A stretch of 64,000 nt of DNA from Beaufortia kweichowensis (taxonomy: Eukaryota; Chordata; Actinopteri; Cypriniformes; Gastromyzontidae). The notes below the pieces were generated by a model that was not told the DNA's origin, searched no databases, and saw nothing but the letters and a program-made list of their open reading frames with translations. Below are positions 14,331-24,365 of this stretch, piece after piece. How positions within the stretch are numbered: position 1 is the stretch's first letter; every line of letters starts with the position of its first letter. The position numbers were made by a program, and so were the translations under genes. Where the stretch lies: positions 12,636,295 to 12,700,294 of the forward strand of contig CM032809.1 of assembly GCA_019155185.1 (NCBI GenBank), given 5' to 3'.

Positions 14331-14893
14331 TATTTTCCGAGTAGAAAAATGTGTATTTAGACATTTTTTTCCAAAGCAACATAAAGTGTATTCAAGTTAT
14401 TTTTATCAGTATGTATGAGCTAAAACAATACTCTCTTTTTTTACATTTTACATTAATACATAACAGAATACATAACTGTCTGGCACAACACTGTTTATAA
14501 TAAAAGTTTATTTCTCTAAAGTAATAAAGCACTATTCTAGGCTAAATTATTTTAAAAACACCCCAGTATAAGAACTAATTCAATTATTATCTAGAAACTT
14601 ACCCTAAATTCTGATTTAAAGATTATAGATATATTAAAGAGTATATTAATAAAGATGATAGACCTGATCATTCATTCAGGAATACACTTTACCTAAATTA
14701 CTTATTTGCTTAATAATCTGTATTTACCCAAAATATACTCATAAACTCTTTAGAACACACATTGTTTCACTTTATTTTGCAAACGAAACATTTTTCAGCA
14801 ATGTTCAATCACATACAAAAAATCAGTAAAAGAAAGTTTAGAAAAATATCAATTTTCAAATGTTAAGTGTCTTAATAGATGTTAAATGCAGAA

Positions 14894-15915
14894 TTACATG
14901 TAGGCCCAGGTCAAAGGATCGGAAGTGAATTGTCTGATGTTTTCAAAAGCTGGACAGTTATAGGATAGTTCAGAAGGAGAGTATATTCTTTTAGAGGGAT
15001 GATTGATAGAACTGCATCTCTCATTCATCTGATCCAGCGAATAAGATGGAAAAGAAAAGTGTGAATATGATCTTCTGAAATCGGCACATTCAATTTGATC
15101 GGAGTAGTCCCATGTCTTCCTCTTGCAGGCCAAACCGCTGTCTGTACTTGCTATGGTCGAACATACATTTGTGAAGTTCCTCGGGAAATAGACAGGACTC
15201 GTGGGGGCGCTGCTGTCCCGCTGCAGAATTGACTCAATGGAGAATGAGCTGATGAACTTCTTTTCTGCCTTAGTGTCATTGCTGTTCTTTACAACTGTTT
15301 TCTTTGAAGTTTGTGTGTTTTCATAAAGTTCAGGGAAGATATCACGCATACCACTGAAGTGTCTTCGCAGCATCTTTGGTGTAATTTTACTCTTATCCAG
15401 TTTCCAAAATTTGCGTCTTAATTTTGAACATTCTATATTTATAGAAACCTGTACATTTAAAATGAGAACATTAGTACCAAAGTAATAATAATAACATAAC
15501 AACAACAACAATAATAATAATAATAATAACGGACATACCTTTACAAAGCAGTCGTTTAATGATAAACAGACTCTGATGTTATTTTCAACGCCTTTTTTAT
15601 CTCCATCCACAAACGTCCCAATCGCATTTATTAACTGATGGCAAAAACATTACTTGGTTAACATAAACATTGGACATGTAGAAATGAGATAATACAATAC
15701 AACATTTAGGTGAAGGTAATTGGTTAAAAATAAAAAAAAATATTTTGTAAATAGTTTTTCACTGGTAATAAATGTAAACATACCTCGCAAAACGTTACTC
15801 TTTTCTCAGGAGTGTTTTGAATGACATAGGCGATCAGACCCAGGTAGGTCATTTTCTGTTTCAAGTATCTCTTGTATTTTCTTCTGACAATCATGTCGCT
15901 GTGTTGTTTCTGCAT
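14894..15915 (-). CDS. Divergent FoxH1-like forkhead protein, copy A
   Basis: Three exons on the minus strand: 15915-15784 (44 codons), 15634-15539 (32 codons) and 15448-14894 (184 codons plus stop), giving 260 aa with clean GT-AG junctions. The forkhead domain spans all exons: KRYLKQKMTYLGLIAYVIQN, then TPEKRVTFCE|LINAIGTFVDGDKKG, then ENNIRVCLSLNDCFVK, then RRKFWKLDKSKITPKMLRR. This aligns best with FoxH1 ('YLAMIA.VIQ.SPEK.LT', 'NDCFVKV', 'NFW.VD..RI'). The invariant forkhead Trp before helix 3 is Val, and the usual RHNLS is RVCLS. Exon 3 carries an eh1-type FSIESIL. The tail ends SDPLTWAYM, shared only with copy C. A polyA signal lies at 14776-14771. Intron 2 is 90 nt, in frame and without stops. 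The family is inferred; its function is unknown. Confidence 0.8.
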
Positions 15916-16080
15916 CTCTGCTGATGTCCTGAAGTCAACTCTGAGTGATGAGTGAATGTCCTCTGGTTTGTTGGTCTATATATGAAGCACATCGTTGATA
16001 GTTGATGTTCATTCGTCATTAATGACTGTTTAACATAATTGATGGAGGTGTGAACATGAGGTCAGGCATGTCTTGAGAAC
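15916..16080 (-). promoter_or_regulatory. Promoter and 5' UTR of copy A
   Basis: The ~160 bp upstream of the ATG are nearly identical in all five copies. A TATA box (complement of tatatat at 15977-15983) lies 62-68 bp before the start codon, implying a short 5' UTR. Farther up is the palindrome gtcattaatgac and the block 'cacctccatcaattatg'. Confidence 0.7.
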
Positions 16081-16544
16081 AGTTTGCAAAAGATGTGTGA
16101 TTTAAGTAGCAAAGTTACATTAACCTGCATAAAGTAAATGTTTTGTAAGAATAATTCTCAAGTCTACTAACAAACAAACCTAATATCTATATTTTTGGTA
16201 TTTTATTTATTATTTAATGTTGCCATTGATACTCATAAATACTAATAAAATATGTAGTGATACTTAAATGTAATCATTATTATACAGTATATTTTAACCT
16301 TGCTAACCAACTTAATTAAAATCTTATTCAGTTGTTTGGGTTGTATTTACCACCCTCAAGAGTAAGTTTTACAGTATATACAAAACAGAAACACTGTGCA
16401 TAAATTGGAAAACAATATTCAAGATTCTGTATCAGTAGTTAGTTTTAGAAATTTCTACAATGCTACATTTTAAAATTAGCACTGGATGATTTTAACTTGT
16501 TCCATATATCTCACTTGTTTTAATATCATTTTATTTCTAACACA

Positions 16545-16745
16545 ATCTAAAGACCTGCAGGACAAGAGTAGTCCAGATTTATCAGTGGAAAGTATTTGAC
16601 ATGACAAAATTCTGCTGTTTAGCATTTATAGAATGGTAAAGAGATGTATGAGGAAGCTGTAATATTATTCTTGAGATTTGTGAATGTTTTCTATGTGCAG
16701 TTTTGTAAACTGGTAATTTTGTGGTTTGTATGTAGCTGAACTGTG
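16545..16745. repeat. Flank block F copy in the A/B intergenic spacer
   Basis: The stretch matches 13,925-14,170 in the same orientation ('cagatttatcagtgg...gtatgaggaagctgtaat...tctatgtgcag'). It lies near the centre of the A/B palindrome. The following ~300 bp (16,750-17,050) hold a degenerate 'tatacaaagcgact' teleost repeat and nothing coding. Confidence 0.65.
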
Positions 16746-17489
16746 TAGTTGATCTTTATATAGACACTTGTATACAAAGCGACTCACATTGCATTCAAAA
16801 TATTTTTATCAGAGTTTGCATTGCAATGCTCCTTCAATTATCCACAGTAACTTACAGTGCATTATACTATACATTTTTACAATATGTGCAGTATGTGAAG
16901 TAAACAAATAAAGTGATTTTTCAGCAGCGCTCTATTACCTAAATGGAAATTTTTTACTTTTATTATTTTTCCACCAAGTCTTGTTTTACAATGTTATAAA
17001 TAATTCAATATTTAACTTTTACTCAAATTCCTGCAGCTCATCTGGTAGAGTATTGAAAGAGGTAGAGTATAAAATGACAGCTTCCTCATACATCACAACA
17101 TGAACAAGTTAAAATCACAAAAAGTAAAGATTTCTCAGCAAAGGTGAATGTTGATCAGAATGTTGAATATATTTCTCCAATTTATGCATAATTTCTGATT
17201 TAAACTATATACTGTAAAACTTATTCTTGAGGGTAAATTATGGTACATACAACAAATCAGTTAGATTTTAATTAAGTTGGTTAGCAAGTAAAATATAATA
17301 ATGATTACATTTACTTACACTACATATTTTATAGTATTAATGGCAACATTAAAGAATAACTAAAATATACCCAAACTATTAGCTTTTAGTTTTGTTTGTT
17401 AGTAGACTTGGAATTATTTTTACTTACAAAACATTTGTTTTATGCATGTTGATGTACCTTACCTTAATCGCACATATTTTGCATTTCAA

Positions 17490-17646
17490 GACATGCCCGC
17501 CCTCATGTTCACACCTCCATCAATTATGTTAAACAGTCATTAATGACGAATGAACATCAACTATCAACGATGTGCTTCATATATAGACCAACAAACCAGA
17601 GGACATTCACTCATCACTCAGAGTTGACTTCAGGACATCAGCAGAG
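17490..17646 (+). promoter_or_regulatory. Promoter and 5' UTR of copy B
   Basis: TATATA at 17580-17585 lies 62 bp before the ATG. The palindrome gtcattaatgac lies near 17,537 and the 'cacctccatcaattatg' block near 17,513. The sequence mirrors the copy A promoter. The two start codons are 1.73 kb apart in divergent orientation, so A and B probably have separate core promoters but could share control elements in the spacer. Confidence 0.7.
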
Positions 17647-18790
17647 ATGCAGAAACAACACAGCGACATGATTGTCAGAAGAAAATACAAGAGATATTTG
17701 AAACAGAAAATGACCTACCTGGGTCTGATCGCCTATGTCATTCAAAACACTCCTGAGAAAAGAGTAACGTTTTGCGAGGTACGTTTACATTTATTACCAG
17801 TGAAAAATGACTAGAAAAGCTGCTTTAGTTCCTAATTGTTAATTCTCTCAGTAAAATAACTGAGCAAGACACACTTGTGACCAGTAGTCAGTTGATTGGC
17901 AAACAAAATATTTTAATAGTAAACAATTTAACTTGCTATTTTATTATTTTTAAAAATTGCCTAAACAATTAAATGGGTATTGTATAATCCTATTTCCACA
18001 CTTTGCAATGTTTTTGTTAACCAATTAATGTTTTTTATTATCAGTTAATAAATGCGATTGGGACGTTTGTGGATGGAGATAAAAAAGGCGTTGAAAATAA
18101 CATCAGAGTCTGTTTATCATTAAACGACTGCTTTGTAAAGGTATGTCCGTTATTATTATTATTATTCTTCTTTATCATTAATTATTATTCTTATTATTAC
18201 TTTGGTACTAATGTTCGCATTTCCAACAGGTGCCTATAAATCCAGAAAGTCCAAATGCAAGACGCAATTTTTGGAAACTGGATAAGAGTAAAATTACACC
18301 AAAGATGCTGCGAAGACACTTCAGTGGTATGCGTGATATCTTCCCTGAACTTTATGAAAACACAGACACTTCTTCTTCAAAGAAAACAGCTGTAAAAGAT
18401 GTTAACAGCAATGACACTAAGGCAGAAAAGAAGTTCATCAGCTCATTTTCCATTGAGTCAATTCTGCAGCGGGACAGCAGCGCCCCCACGAGTCCTGTCT
18501 ATTTCCCGAGGAACTTCACAAATGAATGTCCGGCCATAGCAAGTACAGACAGCGGTTTGGCCTGCAAGAGGAAGACATGGGACTACTCCGATCAAATTGA
18601 ATGTGCCGATTTCAGAAGATCATATTCACACTTTTCTTTTCCATCTTATTCGCTGGATCAGATGAATGAGAGATGCAGTTCTATCAATCATCCCTCTAAA
18701 AGAATATACTCTGCTTCTGAACTATCCTATAACTGTCCAGCTTTTGAAAACATCAGACAATTCTCTTCTGATTCTGTAGTCTACATGTAA
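17647..18790 (+). CDS. Divergent FoxH1-like forkhead protein, copy B
   Basis: Exons 17647-17778, 18045-18140 and 18230-18790 (stop taa) give 262 aa. Exon 1 (MQKQHSDMIVRRKYK...) encodes the first forkhead helix, identical to copy A. Exon 2 holds the recognition helix ENNIRVCLSLNDCFVK (residues 61-76; V66 and C67 replace the usual His-Asn, and V60 the usual Trp). Exon 3 starts VPINPES, carries RRNFWKLDKSKITPKMLRRH, the eh1-type FSIESIL (residues 149-155; bases 18446-18466) and a Ser/Tyr-rich tail ending SDSVVYM. Known forkheads read DNA through Asn, Arg and His of helix 3. Here Asn62 and Arg65 remain but His is lost, so altered specificity is inferred. A polyA signal lies at 18905-18910. This is the best intact reference copy. 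Confidence 0.82.
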
Positions 18791-20799
18791 TTCTGCACTT
18801 AACATCTATCAAGACACTTAACATTTCAGACTGTATATTTTTCTAAACTTTTTACTGATTTCTTGTATTTGGTTGAAAATTTCTGAAAAATGTTTCACTT
18901 GCAAAATAAAGTGAAACTACGTGTGTTCTAAAGAGTTTCTGAGTATATTTTGGGTAATTACAGATTATGGATCAAATAAGTCATTTAAGTATTCCTGAAT
19001 TAATGATCAGGTCTATAATCAGTTCTATCTTGATAAATAAACTCTTAAAAACTATAAATCAGAACTGAATAAAAAAAAATGCATTTTATGTTGATTTGGA
19101 TAAAAGCATCTACATAAACATAAAAACACTAATTGTGAGAAAGTCAGAAAGTGTTGATTTAAATAACATTTATTGACCTACAGTTTCTAGTAGTCAGTAT
19201 GCATGCAGATACAGACTTCAGTTAAAATTATTTAGTTTTAGTATTACATCTTTAAAATAATAAAATTACAGCTTCCTCATACATTTCTTTATCATTCTAT
19301 AACCGCTAAACAGCAAAACTTTGTCATGTCAAATACTTTCATATATCTCTGCCACTGACAAAGTTGATAAGTCTGGACCACTTTGGTCCTGCAGGGCTTC
19401 AGGTTGAGTTAAACTGATATTAAAACTGGGCAGAATTATGCAACAAGTTAAATGCACCCAGTGCTAACTCAAGGTTTGAGCTACATTTCTCAGAAAAGTA
19501 AAATAAATCTCTCTGCAATAAAGAACGTGTCTCAACAGTGTGTCATGCTGGTAATCATGTCATGAATAATATGAATGACTCATTAATGGAGACAACAAAA
19601 GACATATCATTTGTTAACAGTTCTGAATACTGCTGTAAATGATCTTCTTTTATATTGTAAATTAAATACATTTGACATGACTACTGTAGTATGTCAATAA
19701 ATAGTAATTTCTTTAAATCAATATTTCAAATAGATCATGACATCTTTAATGACTCTTGCTACCAAGCAAGAAACACATGCTACCAAGAAATACTTGTTCT
19801 CACAATGCACATAATTTTACATGTATGTTTTTACCAAAAGAAAGAATATTGAGGTCAAATGTAGTTTAAATTGATTTAATTAGAATTTTAGAATTGTTAT
19901 TTTTTCCATTTAAGCTTTAAAAGATCAAATTATTTCAAGGCTTTTAATAATATCTATTCAATAATATACAGTATGTAATGCATTTAACAAGCCAAAATGA
20001 AAAAAAAAATCCATAACAGAATTCAGCGTTTAAGGTTTATAAGGGTAAAAATGAAAGCAATCTTTTCCAGATCATTTATATACATCATAAATTACCTGAC
20101 AAGGTAAAATCCATAAAACAAATATGCACTAATAGAATCAATGACACAAATCATTCCCAATTTACACACCAGTTTTGACAACAAAGTAAAAAACATAAAC
20201 CATATATCTGTTTCCATTCTGATTGTCTGACAACACAAACACACTGTGCACATTTAGCAGTACACTCTAAAAAAGGATGTGTTATTTTTTAACACATTTT
20301 TTGTGTTATGCTGTTTAACACATAATGTGTCATTTTGTGTTAAATACATAAAAGGGACAACACATGTTGAGTTGAAAGTAACACAAGTTGAGTTAAAAGT
20401 AACACAAAATGTGTTGTTTTTAAATTAACACATCTTGTGTTATTTTTAACACATCTGTTTTTAGAGTGTATTTGATGTATGAGGATCATTGCCTAATCAG
20501 GCTGGAGTCACCTCTAACAACACACAGAAATTCACATGCTATAAAACTGCTAAAAATGTTATTTAAAAAATTTAATTTTCCACATTTATGTGTTATTTAA
20601 TATTTAAAAAATGTAAATAAAATAACTTGGGTAAAATAACCCAAAATATACTCATGAACCCTCTAGAACACACATCGTTTTACTTTATTTTGGAAATGAA
20701 ACATTTTCACACATGTTTAATCTCATACAAATCAATAAAACGTTTAGAAAAATATCCAGTTTCAAATGTTAAGTGTCTTAATAGATGTTAAATGCAGAA
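18791..20799. other. Convergent B/C intergenic region
   Basis: The region holds the 3' flank of B (to about 20,545), the inserted MITE at 20,263-20,468 and the short 3' flank of C (about 20,600-20,799, with a minus-strand polyA signal at 20689-20684). The D/E intergenic region (24,366-27,404) is a direct duplicate of this stretch, interrupted by transposons. No coding sequence is seen. Confidence 0.65.
20263..20468. mobile_element. 206-bp MITE with TA target duplication
   Basis: The ends cactctaaaaa and tttttagagtg are inverse complements, flanked on both sides by TA (20261-20262 and 20469-20470). The interior is repeats of 'taacacat/atgtgtta'. The empty site is preserved in the inverted arm at 12,621-12,650, where the flanks join across a single TA (12630-12631). 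TA duplication fits a Tc1/mariner-type helper, which is inferred. Confidence 0.9.
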
Positions 20800-21956
20800 T
20801 TACATGTAGGCCCAGGTCAAAGGATCAGAAGTGAATTGTCTGATGTTTTCAAAAGCTGGACAGTTATAGGATAGTTCAGAAGCAGAGTATATTCTTTTAG
20901 AGGGATGATTGATAGAACTGCATCTCTCATTCATCTGATCCAGCGAATAAGATGGAAAAGAAAAGTGTGAATATGATCTTCTGAAATCGGCACATTCAAT
21001 TTGATCGGAGTAGTCCCATGTCTTCCTCTTGCAGGCCAAACCGCTGTCTGTACTTGCTATGGTCGAACATACATTTGTGAAGTTCCTCGGGAAATAGACA
21101 GGACTCGTGGGGGCGCTGCTGTCCCGCTGCAGAATTGACTCAATGGAAAATGAGCTGATGAACTTCTTTTCTGCCTTAGTGTCATTGCTGTTCTTTACAA
21201 CTGTTTTCTTTGAGGAAGAAGTTTGTGTGTTTTCATAAAGTTCAGGGAAGATATCACGCATACCACTGAAGTGTCTTCGCAGCATCTTTGGTGTAATTTT
21301 ACTCTTATCCAGTTTCCAAAAATTGCGTCTTAAGTTTGAACATTCGATATTTATAGAAACCTGTACATTTAATTAGAACATTAGTATAATAATAATAATA
21401 ATAATACTACTACTACTAATAATAATTATAATTATGGACGTACCTTTACAAAGCAGCCGTTTATTGATAAACAGGCTCTGGTGCTACTTTCAACGCCTTT
21501 TTTATCTCCATCCACAAACGTCATAATTGCATTCATTAACTGGTGACAAAAACATCCATTGGTTAACAAAAACATTCCAAAACGTTGAAACAGAATTATA
21601 CAGCATTTAGGTTTATGTAGGTCTAATTAAATAATAATAATAATAATAACATTAGGTAAAATTATTTAATAACAAGTAAAACTTTTACTATTAAAATGTA
21701 ATCGTAATGGCAAACTGGGGTCAATTGTGTGCGGATCTGTTACTTTACTTTGTCTCGTCATTTAAAAATTAGGAACTAAAGCAGCTTTTCTAGTCATTTT
21801 CACTGGTAATAAATGTAAACGTACCTCGCAAAACGTTACTCTTTTCTCAGGAGTGTTTTGAATGACATAGGCGATCAGACCCAGGTAGGTCATTTTCTGT
21901 TTCAAGTATCTCTTGTATTTTCTTCTGACAATCATGTCGCTGTGTTGTTTCTGCAT
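20800..21956 (-). CDS. Divergent FoxH1-like forkhead protein, copy C
   Basis: Minus-strand exons 21956-21825, 21539-21444 and 21360-20800 give 262 aa with intact GT-AG junctions. Exon 1 matches the other copies. Exon 2 is the most changed: LMNAIMTFVDGDKKG followed by VESSTRACLSINGCFVK. Relative to A and B the contact Asn is Ser, Ile is Thr, and the His position is Ala. Exon 3 starts VSINIECSNLRRNFW as in copy A, keeps the eh1-type FSIESIL, and ends SDPLTWAYM. Either the helix has changed its DNA preference or DNA binding is weakened; sequence alone cannot tell. Gene C is convergent with B and divergent from D. Confidence 0.8.
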
Positions 21957-22120
21957 CTCTGCTGATGTCCTGAAGTCAACTCTGAGTGATGAGTGAATGT
22001 CCTCTGGTTTGTTGGTCTATATATGAAGCACATCGTTGATAGTTGATGTTCATTCGTCATTAATGACTGTTTAACATAATTGATGGAGGTGTGAACATGA
22101 GGGCAGGCATGTCTTGAGAA
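21957..22120 (-). promoter_or_regulatory. Promoter and 5' UTR of copy C
   Basis: The TATA box (complement of tatatat, 22018-22024) and the palindrome gtcattaatgac (about 22,057) are positioned as in copies A and B. The sequence is almost identical to 15,916-16,080. Confidence 0.7.
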
Positions 22121-22389
22121 CAGTTTGCAAAAGATGTGTGATTTAGGTTGCAAAATGTCATTAACATGCATAAAAAAGTTTTTGTAAGAATAATTCCCAA
22201 GTCAATTTTGGGTATATGTTATTTATTATTTAATGTTGCCATTAATAATCTTAAATAAAATATGTAGTGTAAGTACATGTAAACATTATTATATATTATA
22301 TTTTACTTGCTAACTTAAGTAAAATCTAACTGATCTGCATGGGTTGTATTTACATCCCTCAGCAATACGTTTTAAATCGTTTTAAATCA

Positions 22390-22860
22390 CGATCTAAAGC
22401 CTTGCATTACAAGAGTAGTCCAGATTTATCAGTGGAAAGTATTTGACATGACAAAGTTCTGCTGTTTAGCAGTTAAAGAATGATAAAGAGATGTATGAGG
22501 AAGCTGTAATTTTATACTTGTGCTTTGTAAATGTTTTCGATGTGCAGTATTTGATCAGGTATTTTTATGGTTTGCAGAATTGATTATTTAAAGGGCACAC
22601 AGTTTTGTAAGAAAAGGATGGGAAACATGAAAAATGACTCTTTAACATAACTGATGGAGGTGTGAACATGAGGTCAGGCATGTCTTGAGAACAATTTGCA
22701 ACCCATGTGTGATTAAGGAAGCAAAGTTACATTAACACGCGTAAAATAAACGTTTTGTAAAAACAATTTTGACTGAAGCCTGTATCTGCATGCATATTGA
22801 CTACTGGAAGCTGGAGGTCAATACATTTTCTTTAAATAAACTATTTCAGACTTTCTTAAA
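22390..22860. repeat. Flank block F interrupted by an orphan promoter fragment
   Basis: 22,390-22,625 matches 13,930-14,225, and 22,760-22,860 matches 14,235-14,330. Between them, about 22,635-22,755 is a promoter-type piece ('tttaacataactgatggagg', 'catgaggtcaggcatgtctt', 'gcaaagttacattaac') of the kind seen upstream of A, C and E. It has no TATA box or exon 1 attached, so it looks like the remnant of a lost copy or of unequal recombination. Confidence 0.65.
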
Positions 22861-23209
22861 AAAATCTGTCTAATTAGAAATTAGTGCATTTAGACGCTTT
22901 TGTCCAAAGCTAAATTCAAGTCATTTTTAGTATATGAGAGCTAAAACAATACTCTACCAATTGAGCTACAGGAATGTGAGTGAAAGTTGTTCAAATGTTG
23001 AATGATTCATAACAGTGTGACACAACAAAGAGTGGAAAAATAATAAAAGTTAAAATTTTTCATTTAGGTAATAGAGCGGTACTGTAAATCCTTTCAATAT
23101 GAAGAAACGTATCCTAAATTCTGATTTATATATTTTTATTTCATTAATAAAGAGTTTATTTATATGGATAGTTTATAGAACTGATTTTTGATTAAGGAAT
23201 ACATAACCA

Positions 23210-23362
23210 TGCCTGACCTCATGTTCACACCTCCATCAATTATGTTAAACAGTCATTAATGACGAATGAACATCAACTATCAACGATGTGCTTCATATAT
23301 AGACCAACAAACCAGAGGACATTCACTCATCACTCAGAGTTGACTTCAGGACATCAGCAGAG
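23210..23362 (+). promoter_or_regulatory. Promoter and 5' UTR of copy D
   Basis: TATATA at 23296-23301, the palindrome gtcattaatgac near 23,253 and the 'cacctccatcaattatg' block match the copy B promoter almost base for base. The promoter is intact although the coding region carries a frameshift. Confidence 0.7.
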
Positions 23363-24365
23363 ATGCAGAAACAACACAGCGACATGATTGTCCGAAGAAA
23401 ATACAAGAGATACTTGAAACAGAAAATGACCTACCTGGGTCTGATCGCCTATGTCATTCAAAACACTCCTGAGAAAAGAGTAACGTTTTGCGAGGTACGT
23501 TTACATTTATTACCAGTGAAAAATGACTAGAAAAGCTGCTTTAGTTTTTATTGACGAGACACAGTAAAGTAACAAATCATGTTATTATTTTTTTGTATTA
23601 GGCCTACCTAATCCCAAATGTTTTTGTTATTAGTTAATGAATGAAATTATGAAGTTTGTGGATGGAGATAAAAAGGCGTTGAAAGTAGCATCAGACACTG
23701 TTTATCACTAAACGACTGCTTAGTAAAGGTACGTCCATCATTATTATTCTTATTGTTATTGTTGTTATTATTATTACTTTCATACTAATGTTCTCATTTT
23801 AAATGTACAGGTGCCTATAAATCCAGAATGTTCAAACGCAAGACGCATTTTTTGGAAACTGGATAAGAGTAAAATTACACCAAAGATGCTGCGAAGACAC
23901 TTCAGTGGTATGCGTGATATCTTCCCTGAACTTTATGAAAACACACAAACTTCAAAGAAAACAGCTGTAAATTATGTTAACAGCAATGACACTAAGGCAG
24001 AAAAGAAGTTCATCAGCTCATTTTCCATTGAGTCAATTCTGCAGCGGGACAGCAGCGCCCCCACGAGTCCTGTCTATTTCCCGAGAAACTTCACAAATGT
24101 ATGTTCGACCATAGCAAGTACAGACAGCGGTTTGGCCTGCAAGAGGAAGACATGGGACTACTCCGATCAAATTGAATGTGCCGATTTCAGAAGATCATAT
24201 TCACACTTTTCTTTTCCATCTTATTCGCTGGATCAGATGAATGAGAGATGCAGTTCTATCAATCATCCCTCTAAAAGAATATACTCTGCTTCTGAACTAT
24301 CCTATAACTGTCCAGCTTTTGAAAACATCAGACAATTCACTTCTGATTCTGTAGTCTACATGTAA
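23363..24365 (+). pseudogene. FoxH1-like forkhead copy D, frameshifted in exon 2
   Basis: Exon-equivalents are 23363-23494, 23634-23728 and 23811-24365, all with usable splice sites. In exon 2 the run of six A after GAT (Asp-Lys-Lys) is five A here, giving a -1 frameshift and a stop at 23709-23711 after ~69 residues. Beyond the slip, the ancestral frame would still read an IRHCLS helix core, retaining the His that the other copies lost. Exon 3 is open, keeps FSIESIL and ends SDSVVYM. A polyA signal lies at 24479-24484. D is a recent pseudogene or a single-haplotype/assembly error, because everything else is intact. Confidence 0.75.

Larger units (their letters stand above)
12562..16440. repeat. 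Left arm of a large inverted duplication (contains gene A)
   Basis: Read in reverse complement, this arm matches 17,150-20,545 block by block. Anchors include gaggtgactccagcctgact (12,588) against the complement near 20,500; the 'ccattaatgagtcatt' block at 13,748 against 19,580; 'actggaagctggaggtcaat' at 14,271 against 19,175; all three exons of genes A and B; and the promoter regions. Arms are ~3.4-3.9 kb with indels. The central spacer is about 16,440-17,150. Confidence 0.8.
17150..20545. repeat. Right arm of the large inverted duplication (contains gene B)
   Basis: This is the reverse-complement partner of 12,562-16,440; see that entry for anchors. It differs from the left arm by a 206-bp MITE at 20,263-20,468, absent from the matching site at 12,630, and by small indels. 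Confidence 0.8.

Noticed and set aside
14894..15610. A continuous 238-codon minus-strand frame with a poly-leucine stretch, as a stand-alone gene
   Set aside because: It is exon 2, an in-frame 90-nt intron and exon 3 of copy A read through. Splice sites match the other four copies and exon 1 lies upstream.
16055..16080. A p53-type half site (gggcatgtct-like) in the cluster promoters
   Set aside because: A clean ten-base half site occurs only in some copies and has no properly spaced second half.
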